Source: an uncultured Muribaculaceae bacterium | GTDB lineage: Bacteria; Bacteroidota; Bacteroidia; Bacteroidales; Muribaculaceae | NCBI GenBank assembly: GCA_944321865.1 | Contig: CALUMZ010000022.1 | Location: 1 to 35,066, forward strand | Reading direction: 5' to 3' | DNA length: 35,066 bases | Shown: positions 7,245 to 15,921 of the stretch, one piece after another | How the letters are laid out: every line of letters starts with the position of its first letter | How positions within the stretch are numbered: the first letter of the stretch is position 1 | Program-made: the position numbers and the translations under genes | Notes under the pieces: generated by a model | Seen by the model: only the letters and a program-made list of their open reading frames with translations | Told to the model about the DNA's origin: nothing | The model's database searches: none

Positions 7245-9830
7245 ATGAAGAAATTATTATGTGCACTTGCCTTAATCGTAGGTTTTGTGCCGGGGATGTT
7301 GGCTCAGGTGGACAACTACTCCCTACGTTTGACTCCCGAAGGGAGTGTAAACGTGTACCAATTCCCCGAATTGAATGATTTATCGACTTATACCATCCAG
7401 TTCTGGATTAATGTCGACACGTGGGAGGAGAATGCATTGATTTATAATCGCGGTGGTGACTTCAGTGCAAGCCTCGGAGCCGCAGGCACGATTAACTTCA
7501 AGTCGGGCAGCACAACACTGCCGGCAACTTCAACCGGCCTCGCAGCCCGGACGTGGGCACAAGTAACCATGATTGCCGGCGAAGATGGGGCCCGTGTTCT
7601 CATTAACGGTGAAGATGCCGGAAGCACGGCGACGGCAATGACTATTCCCTCCAGTGAAGCCGACTTGGTAATCGGTGGCGGAATCAACGGACGCTTGGAC
7701 GAATTCCGTATATGGAAAGCCGAGTTGTCGGGCGAGGCACACGATAGCGGTTACCAATATTTCATATATAACACCCTCAACAAGTACGCACCTCAATGGA
7801 GCGACCTTGTAGCTTATTACAAGTTTGACCAAAACTTGTGTGACAACGTTGTGGATTACACTTTTACCAATCATAACGGGTCGTTCTCTGCCGAAGGTGC
7901 CAACCGCGAGGTGGTCACCGACAACGACAAGTTTAAATATTACTACGTTGGGGCATATTGCGACTTCAGCCGCTTCTTCGACCGCGGCGAGACTGTTACG
8001 AGAGACAAGTACCTGCTTGCCAACGACATTATAGTAATAGGCATTGACTCATACAGCGACGGTCACTTGAAACTGATGTACCCTTACAGCGAGGGAAAAT
8101 TGATTAATGCCGAATATATGCCCGAATGGGAAGGCCGCACCGGCGTGTTGTCGTTAGACGGCACCGGCCAAGGCATGAATGTCGGCAAGGAAACCATGAA
8201 TCCGACAGATAAGTGGACTTTCCACACTTGGATTTATATTGAGGAATGGACTCCGGGTGCGTATATCTTGAAGAAAGAGTCGGCCGATAATCTTAACGGT
8301 GTGTCTATCAGGCTTGGAGAAACTCCGGGCGAGGCCGGCCAGCTTATAGTGAGATGCAACGGCCAAGACTTCCCGATGGCAACCAACACGGCCACGGCGA
8401 TATCGACAGGCAAATGGTGCCATATCGGCGTATATGCCAATGTGCAGAATGCAAATCAGTTGGAGCGTACTTTCACATTCGTGGTCGATGGCAATCAGGC
8501 TTTTGGCGTGAAAGGCAGTTGCGGCAGCGAACTTGTCAGCTATACACCGTCGGGGGTCGATAATGTTGATGCCATTATCGGTGAGAACCTGAAGGCAAAA
8601 CTTGACGAAACTGCAATATGGGACGATTCGTTTAGCCGAAACGAGATTTATTCGTATGGAACGGGTGGTTGCCCGCTGCCTGCCTTGGGGCGTTCGGTAA
8701 CGGCACAGACCATGTTCTCGGCCAATGGCTACTGGAAGTACGACGATGCCGAGAATCCCGGTTACGATTATTTCTCGTCCAAGTATTACCTTGGTATCAT
8801 GCGCAGTGCCTACGAGGGCTACCGCGGTTACAAGATACGTGTGTCGGTAAAGGGGCATGACGGTTGGCAAACCACGATTTCCAATGCCGAGAAACGCCGC
8901 ATATTTGCTGCCGACCTTGCCGAGATTTCCAAGGAACTCGACGGCGTGGAGCTTGACCTCGAATGGTGCGATGGCGCATCTTGTTGGAACAACTATGGCT
9001 TGCTGCTCGATGAAATAAAGGACGTGCTGCCTGCCGACAAGATTTTTGCCATATCTCCGCACAGGGTGTCATACGGACTGTCTTCGCAATATATGGATAA
9101 TTGCGATTTCTTCACATTCCAAATTTATGGCCCGCAAAAGGTCAATTTCACCATGTCGGCATACGAGTCTTCATATAACAGCTTCATCAATCATGGATAT
9201 CCGGCAGAAAAAATAGTAATGTCGTATGCCACAACCACATCAAAGGGGTGGAAAGGCAATACTGAACAAAATGCAGCTCCGATAGGTGTTATAAACGGAT
9301 TGCTCGACGGCGACTATACCCCCGACAAAAACGAGGCTGTTGACGCAAGCGGGCTTACTCGCTATTTCACAGGCTTCAACCAGACGTATGACCGCACCAA
9401 GTTTGCCCGCGAGAAAGGCTTGAAAGGAATCTTCTACTGGGACATGGGCAATGACGTGCCGATGGAACACAAGTACAATCTCACCGTGGCATCGAGCTAT
9501 GCACTTAACAGCAATGTAGATACGGTGGTGACGCATGTCAACGTATATCCCAGCGGCGTAAAACTTGTGGAGCGTGATGCCAAAGCCGATAACAACACTT
9601 CAATAAATATTTATCCAAATCCGTCGCACAATGGCATTGTCACAATGGCCGTGCCTGCCGGAGAAACTGCATACCGCGTTAGTGTGTATGACGCACAAGG
9701 CGTGTGCAAAATTCAGCGCGAGACATCCGAAACCACATTGTCGGTCGATGAACTTGAGGCAGGCGTCTATTTCGTTTCGGTACTTACCCGACACGGCAAC
9801 ACCTACACAGGGCGGTTGATAAAGAAGTAA
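7245..9830 (+). CDS. Secreted GH18 glycosidase (endo-beta-N-acetylglucosaminidase-like) with LamG-like domains and T9SS tail
   Basis: 861 residues. In order: signal peptide (MKKLLCALALIVGFVPGMLAQ), a LamG/concanavalin-like domain (about 23-200), a second one (about 295-475), a GH18 barrel (about 510-750) and a canonical type A T9SS sorting domain (about 785-861, INIYPNPSHNG ... GVYFVSVL). The GH18 catalytic strand reads D566-GVELDLE573. The acid Glu573 and Asp571 are present, but the first internal Asp of DxxDxDxE is Glu569. GH18 enzymes cleave GlcNAc-beta-1,4-GlcNAc bonds by substrate-assisted catalysis; in PULs of this kind they are often endo-glycosidases cutting the chitobiose core of N-glycans. 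With debranching enzymes downstream, that role is likelier than chitin degradation, but chitinase activity cannot be excluded. The T9SS tail predicts cell-surface display or release instead of the usual lipoprotein anchor. Confidence 0.88.
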   Translation: MKKLLCALALIVGFVPGMLAQVDNYSLRLTPEGSVNVYQFPELNDLSTYTIQFWINVDTWEENALIYNRGGDFSASLGAAGTINFKSGSTTLPATSTGLAARTWAQVTMIAGEDGARVLINGEDAGSTATAMTIPSSEADLVIGGGINGRLDEFRIWKAELSGEAHDSGYQYFIYNTLNKYAPQWSDLVAYYKFDQNLCDNVVDYTFTNHNGSFSAEGANREVVTDNDKFKYYYVGAYCDFSRFFDRGETVTRDKYLLANDIIVIGIDSYSDGHLKLMYPYSEGKLINAEYMPEWEGRTGVLSLDGTGQGMNVGKETMNPTDKWTFHTWIYIEEWTPGAYILKKESADNLNGVSIRLGETPGEAGQLIVRCNGQDFPMATNTATAISTGKWCHIGVYANVQNANQLERTFTFVVDGNQAFGVKGSCGSELVSYTPSGVDNVDAIIGENLKAKLDETAIWDDSFSRNEIYSYGTGGCPLPALGRSVTAQTMFSANGYWKYDDAENPGYDYFSSKYYLGIMRSAYEGYRGYKIRVSVKGHDGWQTTISNAEKRRIFAADLAEISKELDGVELDLEWCDGASCWNNYGLLLDEIKDVLPADKIFAISPHRVSYGLSSQYMDNCDFFTFQIYGPQKVNFTMSAYESSYNSFINHGYPAEKIVMSYATTTSKGWKGNTEQNAAPIGVINGLLDGDYTPDKNEAVDASGLTRYFTGFNQTYDRTKFAREKGLKGIFYWDMGNDVPMEHKYNLTVASSYALNSNVDTVVTHVNVYPSGVKLVERDAKADNNTSINIYPNPSHNGIVTMAVPAGETAYRVSVYDAQGVCKIQRETSETTLSVDELEAGVYFVSVLTRHGNTYTGRLIKK

Positions 9831-9865
9831 CTTCTGAATTGCAGAATAAAAAACAAGTTGAATGA

Positions 9866-9894
9866 CGTAGCGACGCCATTTATGTGTCGCTACG
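9866..9894. repeat. Intercistronic palindrome (REP-like)
   Basis: CGTAGCGAC (9866-9874) pairs perfectly with GTCGCTACG (9886-9894) around an 11-base loop. No T run follows, so it is more likely an intergenic repeat or mRNA-stabilising hairpin than a terminator. Its GTAGCGACG...GTCGCTAC form resembles the palindrome at 34920-34941. Confidence 0.5.
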
Positions 9895-9950
9895 ATTCAC
9901 AATGATTGAATTATAAACATAAACTCCTTAACACAAACAAAGAATCTTTT

Positions 9951-10520
9951 ATGCGAAAATTATTTTATTTAATCCTTGGAGGAATGCTGCTGAGCATGGG
10001 CTTTGCTTCGTGTGACGATGAACCCGATAACCCGGGAGATTTCAGCATCAGAGGCACGCTCGACGTAGTGGGCATATCATCAACTCTCGGACATGAATAT
10101 AACCTTGTGGTCCTACGAGATTTTGACTCAACCATAATGCGTTATAATGTAATACGCGACACTGTGATTGGTGTAGACGGGACGGTGAATGTAAATACCG
10201 ACACAACATGGTATAGCGACGGGGTGTGCCGGTATGTGAAATTAGATGAGGTGACCGTGCCTTATGAAGCCGACACGTTGACTATGACGATATTGAGCAA
10301 TGCCCAATGGAATGCCCCGACTCCCGAAAATAACAATACCCAGCGGTGGTATGTTTTGCAAAACAGCACGGGTGGCGGTGACGGTTACTTGACTGTGGCA
10401 ATCAACAGGAACAACAGTGCGCAAGAACGCCGCTATATGCAAATACAGCGCATACTCACGTCGGACAGCGCAACAATTTATGAAATTCCGTTCAGGCAGT
10501 TGGGCAAGCCGAGCAATTAA
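9951..10520 (+). CDS. Surface lipoprotein with BACON-like domain, likely glycan-binding
   Basis: 189 residues from ATG 9951. A lipoprotein signal (MRKLFYLIL ... GFASC) places the lipidated Cys at residue 21, and the acidic DDEPDNPGD after it suits surface export in Bacteroidetes. The C-terminal half (LTMTILSNAQWNAP, then GYLTVAINRNNS and FRQLGKP) matches the general pattern of BACON domains: a Trp after a short strand, an N-rich turn and a final Q-x-G. BACON domains occur in PUL proteins and are thought to bind glycans or mucin, or to act as spacers. It lies 37 bases upstream of susC, an unusual place because surface glycan-binding lipoproteins normally follow susD. A TTG start at 9906 in the same frame would destroy the lipoprotein signal and is rejected. 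Confidence 0.75.
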   Translation: MRKLFYLILGGMLLSMGFASCDDEPDNPGDFSIRGTLDVVGISSTLGHEYNLVVLRDFDSTIMRYNVIRDTVIGVDGTVNVNTDTTWYSDGVCRYVKLDEVTVPYEADTLTMTILSNAQWNAPTPENNNTQRWYVLQNSTGGGDGYLTVAINRNNSAQERRYMQIQRILTSDSATIYEIPFRQLGKPSN

Positions 10521-10557
10521 TTAACAAAAGTGAAAAACCGAAAGAATAGACGAAGTA

Positions 10558-13500
10558 ATGAATAACAAGATATTAATTCTATTGTCCGCATTGCTGATGT
10601 GCTTTTCAACTGCAATAGCACAAGTGACGGTGTCGGGCACGGTGGTCGACGAGAGCGATTTCGCTCTGCCGGGCGCAAGTGTTATCGTGAAAGGCGAAAA
10701 GGGGGGCGTGGCTACCGACATTGACGGTAAATTCACCCTCACGGTGCCTGATGAAAACAGTGTCATAGTATTTTCGTTCATCGGTTATACCGAACAAGAG
10801 ATGAAAGTGGGGGATCGCCGGCAATTTGATGTGAAAATGGAGCCTGCCACGCAGATGATAGACGAAGTGGTAATCGTGGGTTTCGGTACGCAAAAGAAAG
10901 TGAACGCCACCGGTGCCGTCAAGACCATCGACAACAAGGTGCTTGAGAGCCGCCCCATCTCTAATGCCGTGCAGGGTCTGCAAGGTGCCGTTGCCGGTCT
11001 TAACATTACCAACGACCAAGGTGGCGGATTGGGACAGGAGATGGAAATCAACATTCGCGGTGTGGGTTCTATCGGTGAAGGGTCAAACTCGTCGCCGCTT
11101 GTGCTAATCGACGGCATGGAAGGCGACCTGTCGTCGATTAACCCCAACGATATTGAAAATATCTCGGTGCTGAAGGATGCCGCCGCTGCGTCGATCTATG
11201 GTTCGCGTGCACCGTTCGGTGTAATCTTGGTCACCACCAAGTCGGGCGAGCGCGGGCTGCGCATCAGCTATACGGGTAATGTGCGTATGCAACAGCCTAT
11301 CTCGGTACCCGAAATGGTCGACAGCTATACTTATGCTTTGATGGTTAACGACGCATTTGTCAACACCGGCGGAACCGCTCCGTTTGGCAACGCCCAGCTT
11401 AACAAGATTCTTGCTTACCAGCGCGGAGAGTTGCCTTATGGCATCGAGCCTACCAACACCGGCGACTGGGGCTTCGGGCAACAGTCATATGCCAATACCG
11501 ACTGGTATGATGTGTTCCTGAAGAATATAGCCGTGTCGCACGAGCACAATGTGAGCGTGAGCGGCGGTGGCGACAAAATCACATACTACTTCTCGGGCAA
11601 CTACCTCGGACAAACCGGTTTGTTCAATTACGCCGACGAGTCGTTCGAGCGTCTGACGCTGGCAGGAAAAATTGGCGTGAGATTCAACGATTATGTGACG
11701 TTTAACTGGAGCAGCCGACTTGTCAATACCGACAACGAGAAACCGTCGGCGATGAACGCCCTGTTCTTCCACAACCTTGGACGCCGCAGCCCGTTGATGC
11801 CTGTCACAATGCCCGACGGCACGTATAACAAGGAGTCGATGATAAGCAGCTTCCTTGACGGCGGCCGTCAAGGCGACCGCAACCTGTTGCTCTACAACCA
11901 GGCCAACCTCACCGTTGAGCCTATCAAGGGTTGGAAAATATATGTCGACCTTAACAGCCGCATCGAGAACCAGACCGGCGACCAAAACTTTGCGAAGCTT
12001 TATTACACCCGTCCCGACGGCGGGCAAACGTTCTATTCCCCGCTTGAGGGTGTGCTTGCACGGTTTGAAACCAATGCCAACGGCACATTCCGCATTCAGC
12101 CGGGACCGGGCGAATCCACGTATATGCGCTACAAGGGGCATGTGAACTATTTCCAGAGCAACGTATACAGCGACTTTGAAAAGACCTTCAACGAGAAGCA
12201 TTATTTCAAGGCTCTCGTGGGTATGCAGACCGAGTATTATTACAACGAAACCATACGCATGGCCACCAAGGATGTGCTGCTCGACGATGTGCCGTTTATC
12301 AACCCGACATCGAGCAACATTCTCGTGGCCGAGGACAAGGGCGAGTGGGCCAACCTCGGCATCTTCGGCCGTGTCAACTACACGTTTGACAACCGCTACA
12401 TGCTCGAAGTAAACTTGCGCTACGACGGCGCATCGCGATTCCCGACCGACCAACGTTGGGGGTTGTTCCCGTCGGTATCGGCAGGTTGGAACGTTGCAAA
12501 TGAAAGTTTTTTCCGCCCCATTCGCGATGCCATAAAACTCGAGTACTTCAAGTTGCGCGGTTCATACGGGCAGCTCGGCAACCAGAACACCACTTCGTTC
12601 TATCCCTATTATCAGCAGATGGCATCCAAACTTGGTACCGTAATACTTGGCGGTGTTCAGGCCAGCGTGTTGCCGGTATTCGACCCCTATTCGTCGTCGT
12701 TGACGTGGGAAACCATCGAGAATGCCGGTGCCGGTGTCGACATAGGCATGTTCAGCAACCGACTCAATGCGTCGTTTGACTGGTACCAACGTACAACAAA
12801 GGATATGATAGGCCCGGCACGTGCGCTGTCGGCAGTTTACGGAGCCGATGCGCCGCGCACCAACAATGCCGAGTTGCGCACACGCGGTTGGGAACTTGAA
12901 TTGTCGTGGCGCGACCGCATCGGTACCGACTGGGGCTACGGCATATCGGCAAGCCTGAGCGACTACAAGTCGATTGTCACCGAATATTACTCGCCCACGG
13001 GACGCTTGCGCGGCGATGCCGGCGCCGAGGCTTACTACGAGGGCAAGGAAATAGGCGAAATATGGGGCTACCGCGTGAAAGGTATCGCCAAGAGCGACAT
13101 GGAAATGCAGCAGCACTTGGCCACTGCCAACCAGTCGGCGTTAGGCTCCAACTGGGGCGGCGGCGATGTGATGTATATCGACGTTAACGGCGACGGCAAG
13201 GTAGACAACGGTGCAGGCACTATTACCGACCATGGCGATTGGGAAAAGATAGGTAACTCGACACCGCGTTTTGCTTACAGCTTCACATTGGAGGCTCAAT
13301 GGAAATTTATCGACCTCCGGGCCTATTTCCAAGGCGTGGGCAAGCGCGATGTGTTCTTTGAAAATTCGCCAACATTCTTCGGCTTCGGCAACGGCAACTA
13401 CCAACGTTCGCTCTATACCGACCACTTGGATTACTTCCGCTATGCAGGGTCTGCGCTTGGAGCCAACTATGAAGATCCGTATTACGGACGAATCCGCGGC

Positions 13501-13779
13501 GACCTTAACAACAAGCAGGTGAGCGACCGGTATCTGCAAGATGCCTCGTATCTGCGTTTGAAGAACCTGCAAATAGGCTTCACATTGCCCAAGACTGCCA
13601 AACTGTCGAAGTATGTCGACCACGCTCGTTTGTATGTGTCGGCCGAGAATTTGTGGACATTTACCAACTTGATGATTTACGACCCCGAGGCCATTGGTTC
13701 GGCCACAGGCGAATATGGAGCCGGAAAGGTTTACCCGCAATATCGCACATGGTCGGTAGGTCTTGAACTAACATTCTAA
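10558..13779 (+). CDS. SusC-family TonB-dependent outer-membrane glycan transporter
   Basis: 1073 residues, the normal SusC size. Signal peptide (MNNKILILLSALLMCFSTAIAQ), an N-terminal carboxypeptidase-regulatory-like domain (about 22-100, VSGTVVDESDFALPGASV), a TonB-box-like segment (MIDEVVIVGFGTQKK), the plug (SNAVQGLQGAVAGLNI ... INIRG) and the SusC signature VLKDAAAASIYGSRAPFGV precede a 22-strand-type barrel. The barrel ends in an aromatic C-terminal residue (ELTF), as expected for BAM-dependent assembly. With SusD as a lid it imports oligosaccharides into the periplasm using TonB energy. No extended N-terminal STN domain is present, so it is not obviously part of a transmembrane anti-sigma signalling circuit, and no sigma/anti-sigma pair lies nearby. 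Confidence 0.97.
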   Translation: MNNKILILLSALLMCFSTAIAQVTVSGTVVDESDFALPGASVIVKGEKGGVATDIDGKFTLTVPDENSVIVFSFIGYTEQEMKVGDRRQFDVKMEPATQMIDEVVIVGFGTQKKVNATGAVKTIDNKVLESRPISNAVQGLQGAVAGLNITNDQGGGLGQEMEINIRGVGSIGEGSNSSPLVLIDGMEGDLSSINPNDIENISVLKDAAAASIYGSRAPFGVILVTTKSGERGLRISYTGNVRMQQPISVPEMVDSYTYALMVNDAFVNTGGTAPFGNAQLNKILAYQRGELPYGIEPTNTGDWGFGQQSYANTDWYDVFLKNIAVSHEHNVSVSGGGDKITYYFSGNYLGQTGLFNYADESFERLTLAGKIGVRFNDYVTFNWSSRLVNTDNEKPSAMNALFFHNLGRRSPLMPVTMPDGTYNKESMISSFLDGGRQGDRNLLLYNQANLTVEPIKGWKIYVDLNSRIENQTGDQNFAKLYYTRPDGGQTFYSPLEGVLARFETNANGTFRIQPGPGESTYMRYKGHVNYFQSNVYSDFEKTFNEKHYFKALVGMQTEYYYNETIRMATKDVLLDDVPFINPTSSNILVAEDKGEWANLGIFGRVNYTFDNRYMLEVNLRYDGASRFPTDQRWGLFPSVSAGWNVANESFFRPIRDAIKLEYFKLRGSYGQLGNQNTTSFYPYYQQMASKLGTVILGGVQASVLPVFDPYSSSLTWETIENAGAGVDIGMFSNRLNASFDWYQRTTKDMIGPARALSAVYGADAPRTNNAELRTRGWELELSWRDRIGTDWGYGISASLSDYKSIVTEYYSPTGRLRGDAGAEAYYEGKEIGEIWGYRVKGIAKSDMEMQQHLATANQSALGSNWGGGDVMYIDVNGDGKVDNGAGTITDHGDWEKIGNSTPRFAYSFTLEAQWKFIDLRAYFQGVGKRDVFFENSPTFFGFGNGNYQRSLYTDHLDYFRYAGSALGANYEDPYYGRIRGDLNNKQVSDRYLQDASYLRLKNLQIGFTLPKTAKLSKYVDHARLYVSAENLWTFTNLMIYDPEAIGSATGEYGAGKVYPQYRTWSVGLELTF

Positions 13780-13821
13780 TGTGTCTTAACACTATCACTC
13801 ATATAATCAACATATAAGGAA

Positions 13822-15783
13822 ATGAATAAGAAGCTATATATAACGGGAATTTCGTTGGCCATGCTTTCGCTTGCCTCTTGCTCTGACTTCCTTGACAGGG
13901 AGCCCCTTGATTTTGGCAGCGAAGTGGCATATTACGATAACCTGAACGATGTGATACAGGGCGCCAACCAGTTCTACCAAGATATTCTGCCCAAGAATGG
14001 CAACTGGGTTGGCGGCATATACGACGAAGACAATTCGAGCGACAACCAGATGGGGACATCGCCCGACCCTCTGTTTTACGAGGGCGAGAAGCGCACGGTT
14101 GAGCAGAATGTGTCGGAATGGGATTTCAAAAACCTGCGCGGAATCAATTATTTCATCAATCGTGTTGAGTCGCAAATAAGCGCAGGTGCACTTTCGGCAA
14201 CCGAGGTGAATCATTACCTTGGCGAGGGCTACTTCTTCCGTGCGTGGGAGCACTTCCGCCTGTTGCGCAACTTTGGCGACGCACCCATCCTCACCGGTAT
14301 GCTATCGGACGATGAAGCCGAACTTGCCGAGGCTACTCGCCGCCACCCGCGCAACGAGGTGGCACGCTTCATCATCAGCGACCTTACGACGGCCGTTTCA
14401 CTCATGGACGAAACAGCGCCCGAGTCGGGACGATTGTGCAGGGATGCCGCTTCGATGCTTATGGCTCGTGTGGCTCTGTATGAAGGCACTTGGGAAAAGT
14501 ACCATGCGGGAACTGCCTTTGTCCCGGGCAACGACAAGTGGGTGGGGCGTGCCATGTATCCCAACTACGTTTTCCCGGCAGGAACGGCCGAGGATGAGTA
14601 CCGGTATTTCTTGCAGGTGGCACTTGAGGCATCGGAGACGGTTGCCGAGAACCGCCCCAACCTCGACATCGATTATTTGTCGATGTTTAACAACACCGGG
14701 GTATTCCCCGACAACGACGAGGTGATACTTGCCCGTTACTATTTGTCGGGAGTGCTTTACCACAGTGTCGGGCAGTATCTGGGACGCAGCGGCGGCGGGA
14801 CAGGCCTTACTCGCTCGCTTGTTAATTCATTCCTCATGAAAGACGGGTTGCCCATTTATGCCAGTAGTGCCACGATGCCATACGGCGGCGATGCCGACAT
14901 GGTGGAAGAACTGGCCAACCGAGACGGGCGGCTTGCCGTTAAAGCGGCAGTGCGCAACATAGTGGAAACTCCCGACCCGTCAACCGGTGCCATGGTAAGG
15001 GACACCATCGCTTATTTTGCTCCGCACATCACCAACAATGGCAATGAACGTAACACCACCGGATATGAGATGTATAAATGGGTGAGCTATGAGGAGAACC
15101 AGCAATTGAGCGGTCAAGGCACGACTGCCAACCCTATATTCCGCTCGGCCGAGGCCATGCTTACCTATCTTGAGGCATATTGCGAGCTTAACGGCAATGT
15201 GAATGGAGGCCATTGCGATACCTACTGGCGCAAGCTGCGCAGCCGTGCGGGTGTCGACGAAGATTACAATAAAACCATCCAAGCCACCGATTTAACACAG
15301 GAGAACGACCTTGCCGTGATGTCGAAAGGACAGTATGTCTCTGCGACGCTTTACAACATACGCCGCGAACGTCGTTGCGAGTTTTATGCCGAGGGCATGC
15401 GCCTCGACGACCTCAAGCGTTGGCGCGCGCTCGACAACATGCGCAACTATCAGGTTGAGGGAATGAACTTGTGGAACGACGGCAATACCGACTGCATGGC
15501 TAACAACGTGTGGCCAAAAGCTGACGGCAACGGTACTTCGCTCGAAGAGGGGACGATGGTTTCGGCACCGGGGTTGAGCACATATATGCGCCCGTTGCAG
15601 ATAACATCGACATTGGTGACATATTCAACAGGTTACAACTTCCCCAAGCCCCATTACCTTGAGCCCATACCAATTGCAGAGTTCCAACTTGCAACTGTCA
15701 ACGGTCAAAGCACACTTTATCAGAACCCCGGTTGGCCTACTAATTCCGACGGTATAGCCGACTACAGCTATGACTGTGATTAA
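13822..15783 (+). CDS. SusD-family glycan-binding outer-membrane lipoprotein
   Basis: 653 residues, starting with a lipoprotein signal (MNKKLYITGISLAMLSLASC, lipidated Cys20). SusD features are present: SDFLDREPLDF just after the Cys, TPR-type helices in the first half (YLGEGYFFRAWEHFRLLRNFGDAP), and the conserved C-terminal stretch with RRERRCEFYAEGMRLDDLKRW. The protein forms a lid over SusC and captures oligosaccharides at the cell surface. It starts 42 bases after susC. At 653 residues it is somewhat longer than many SusD proteins, which is common in host-glycan loci. The specific ligand cannot be read from the sequence. Confidence 0.96.
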   Translation: MNKKLYITGISLAMLSLASCSDFLDREPLDFGSEVAYYDNLNDVIQGANQFYQDILPKNGNWVGGIYDEDNSSDNQMGTSPDPLFYEGEKRTVEQNVSEWDFKNLRGINYFINRVESQISAGALSATEVNHYLGEGYFFRAWEHFRLLRNFGDAPILTGMLSDDEAELAEATRRHPRNEVARFIISDLTTAVSLMDETAPESGRLCRDAASMLMARVALYEGTWEKYHAGTAFVPGNDKWVGRAMYPNYVFPAGTAEDEYRYFLQVALEASETVAENRPNLDIDYLSMFNNTGVFPDNDEVILARYYLSGVLYHSVGQYLGRSGGGTGLTRSLVNSFLMKDGLPIYASSATMPYGGDADMVEELANRDGRLAVKAAVRNIVETPDPSTGAMVRDTIAYFAPHITNNGNERNTTGYEMYKWVSYEENQQLSGQGTTANPIFRSAEAMLTYLEAYCELNGNVNGGHCDTYWRKLRSRAGVDEDYNKTIQATDLTQENDLAVMSKGQYVSATLYNIRRERRCEFYAEGMRLDDLKRWRALDNMRNYQVEGMNLWNDGNTDCMANNVWPKADGNGTSLEEGTMVSAPGLSTYMRPLQITSTLVTYSTGYNFPKPHYLEPIPIAEFQLATVNGQSTLYQNPGWPTNSDGIADYSYDCD

Positions 15784-15844
15784 GTAGTTAAAAGATGCAA
15801 AAGTTGTAAACGGTTTGTATTAATATTTAATTAACAGGCACGAG

Positions 15845-15869
15845 TTGCACAAAAAAATCAGTACATTTG
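15845..15869 (+). promoter_or_regulatory. Possible internal promoter before the sulfatase gene
   Basis: TACATTTG at 15862-15869 matches the -7 consensus exactly. The closest TTG (15845-15847) is only 14 bases upstream, so the -33 part is poor. The 138-base gap after susD is the longest in this half of the PUL, which makes a separate start for the enzyme genes plausible. Confidence 0.4.
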
Positions 15870-15921
15870 TGCAATGCGTGTCTGTTTTTTATATATTTAT
15901 TTTTAATGCCTTAAACATAAG

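Noticed and set aside
8154..9062. Minus-strand frame of 302 codons inside the GH18 gene
   Set aside because: Antisense shadow of the GH18 coding region, with no signal peptide, motif or promoter.
9906..9950. TTG start giving a longer BACON-like lipoprotein
   Set aside because: Fifteen extra residues would hide the lipoprotein signal; the ATG at 9951 gives a textbook lipobox.
11485..12453. Minus-strand frame of 322 codons inside susC
   Set aside because: Antisense shadow of SusC with no recognisable domain.
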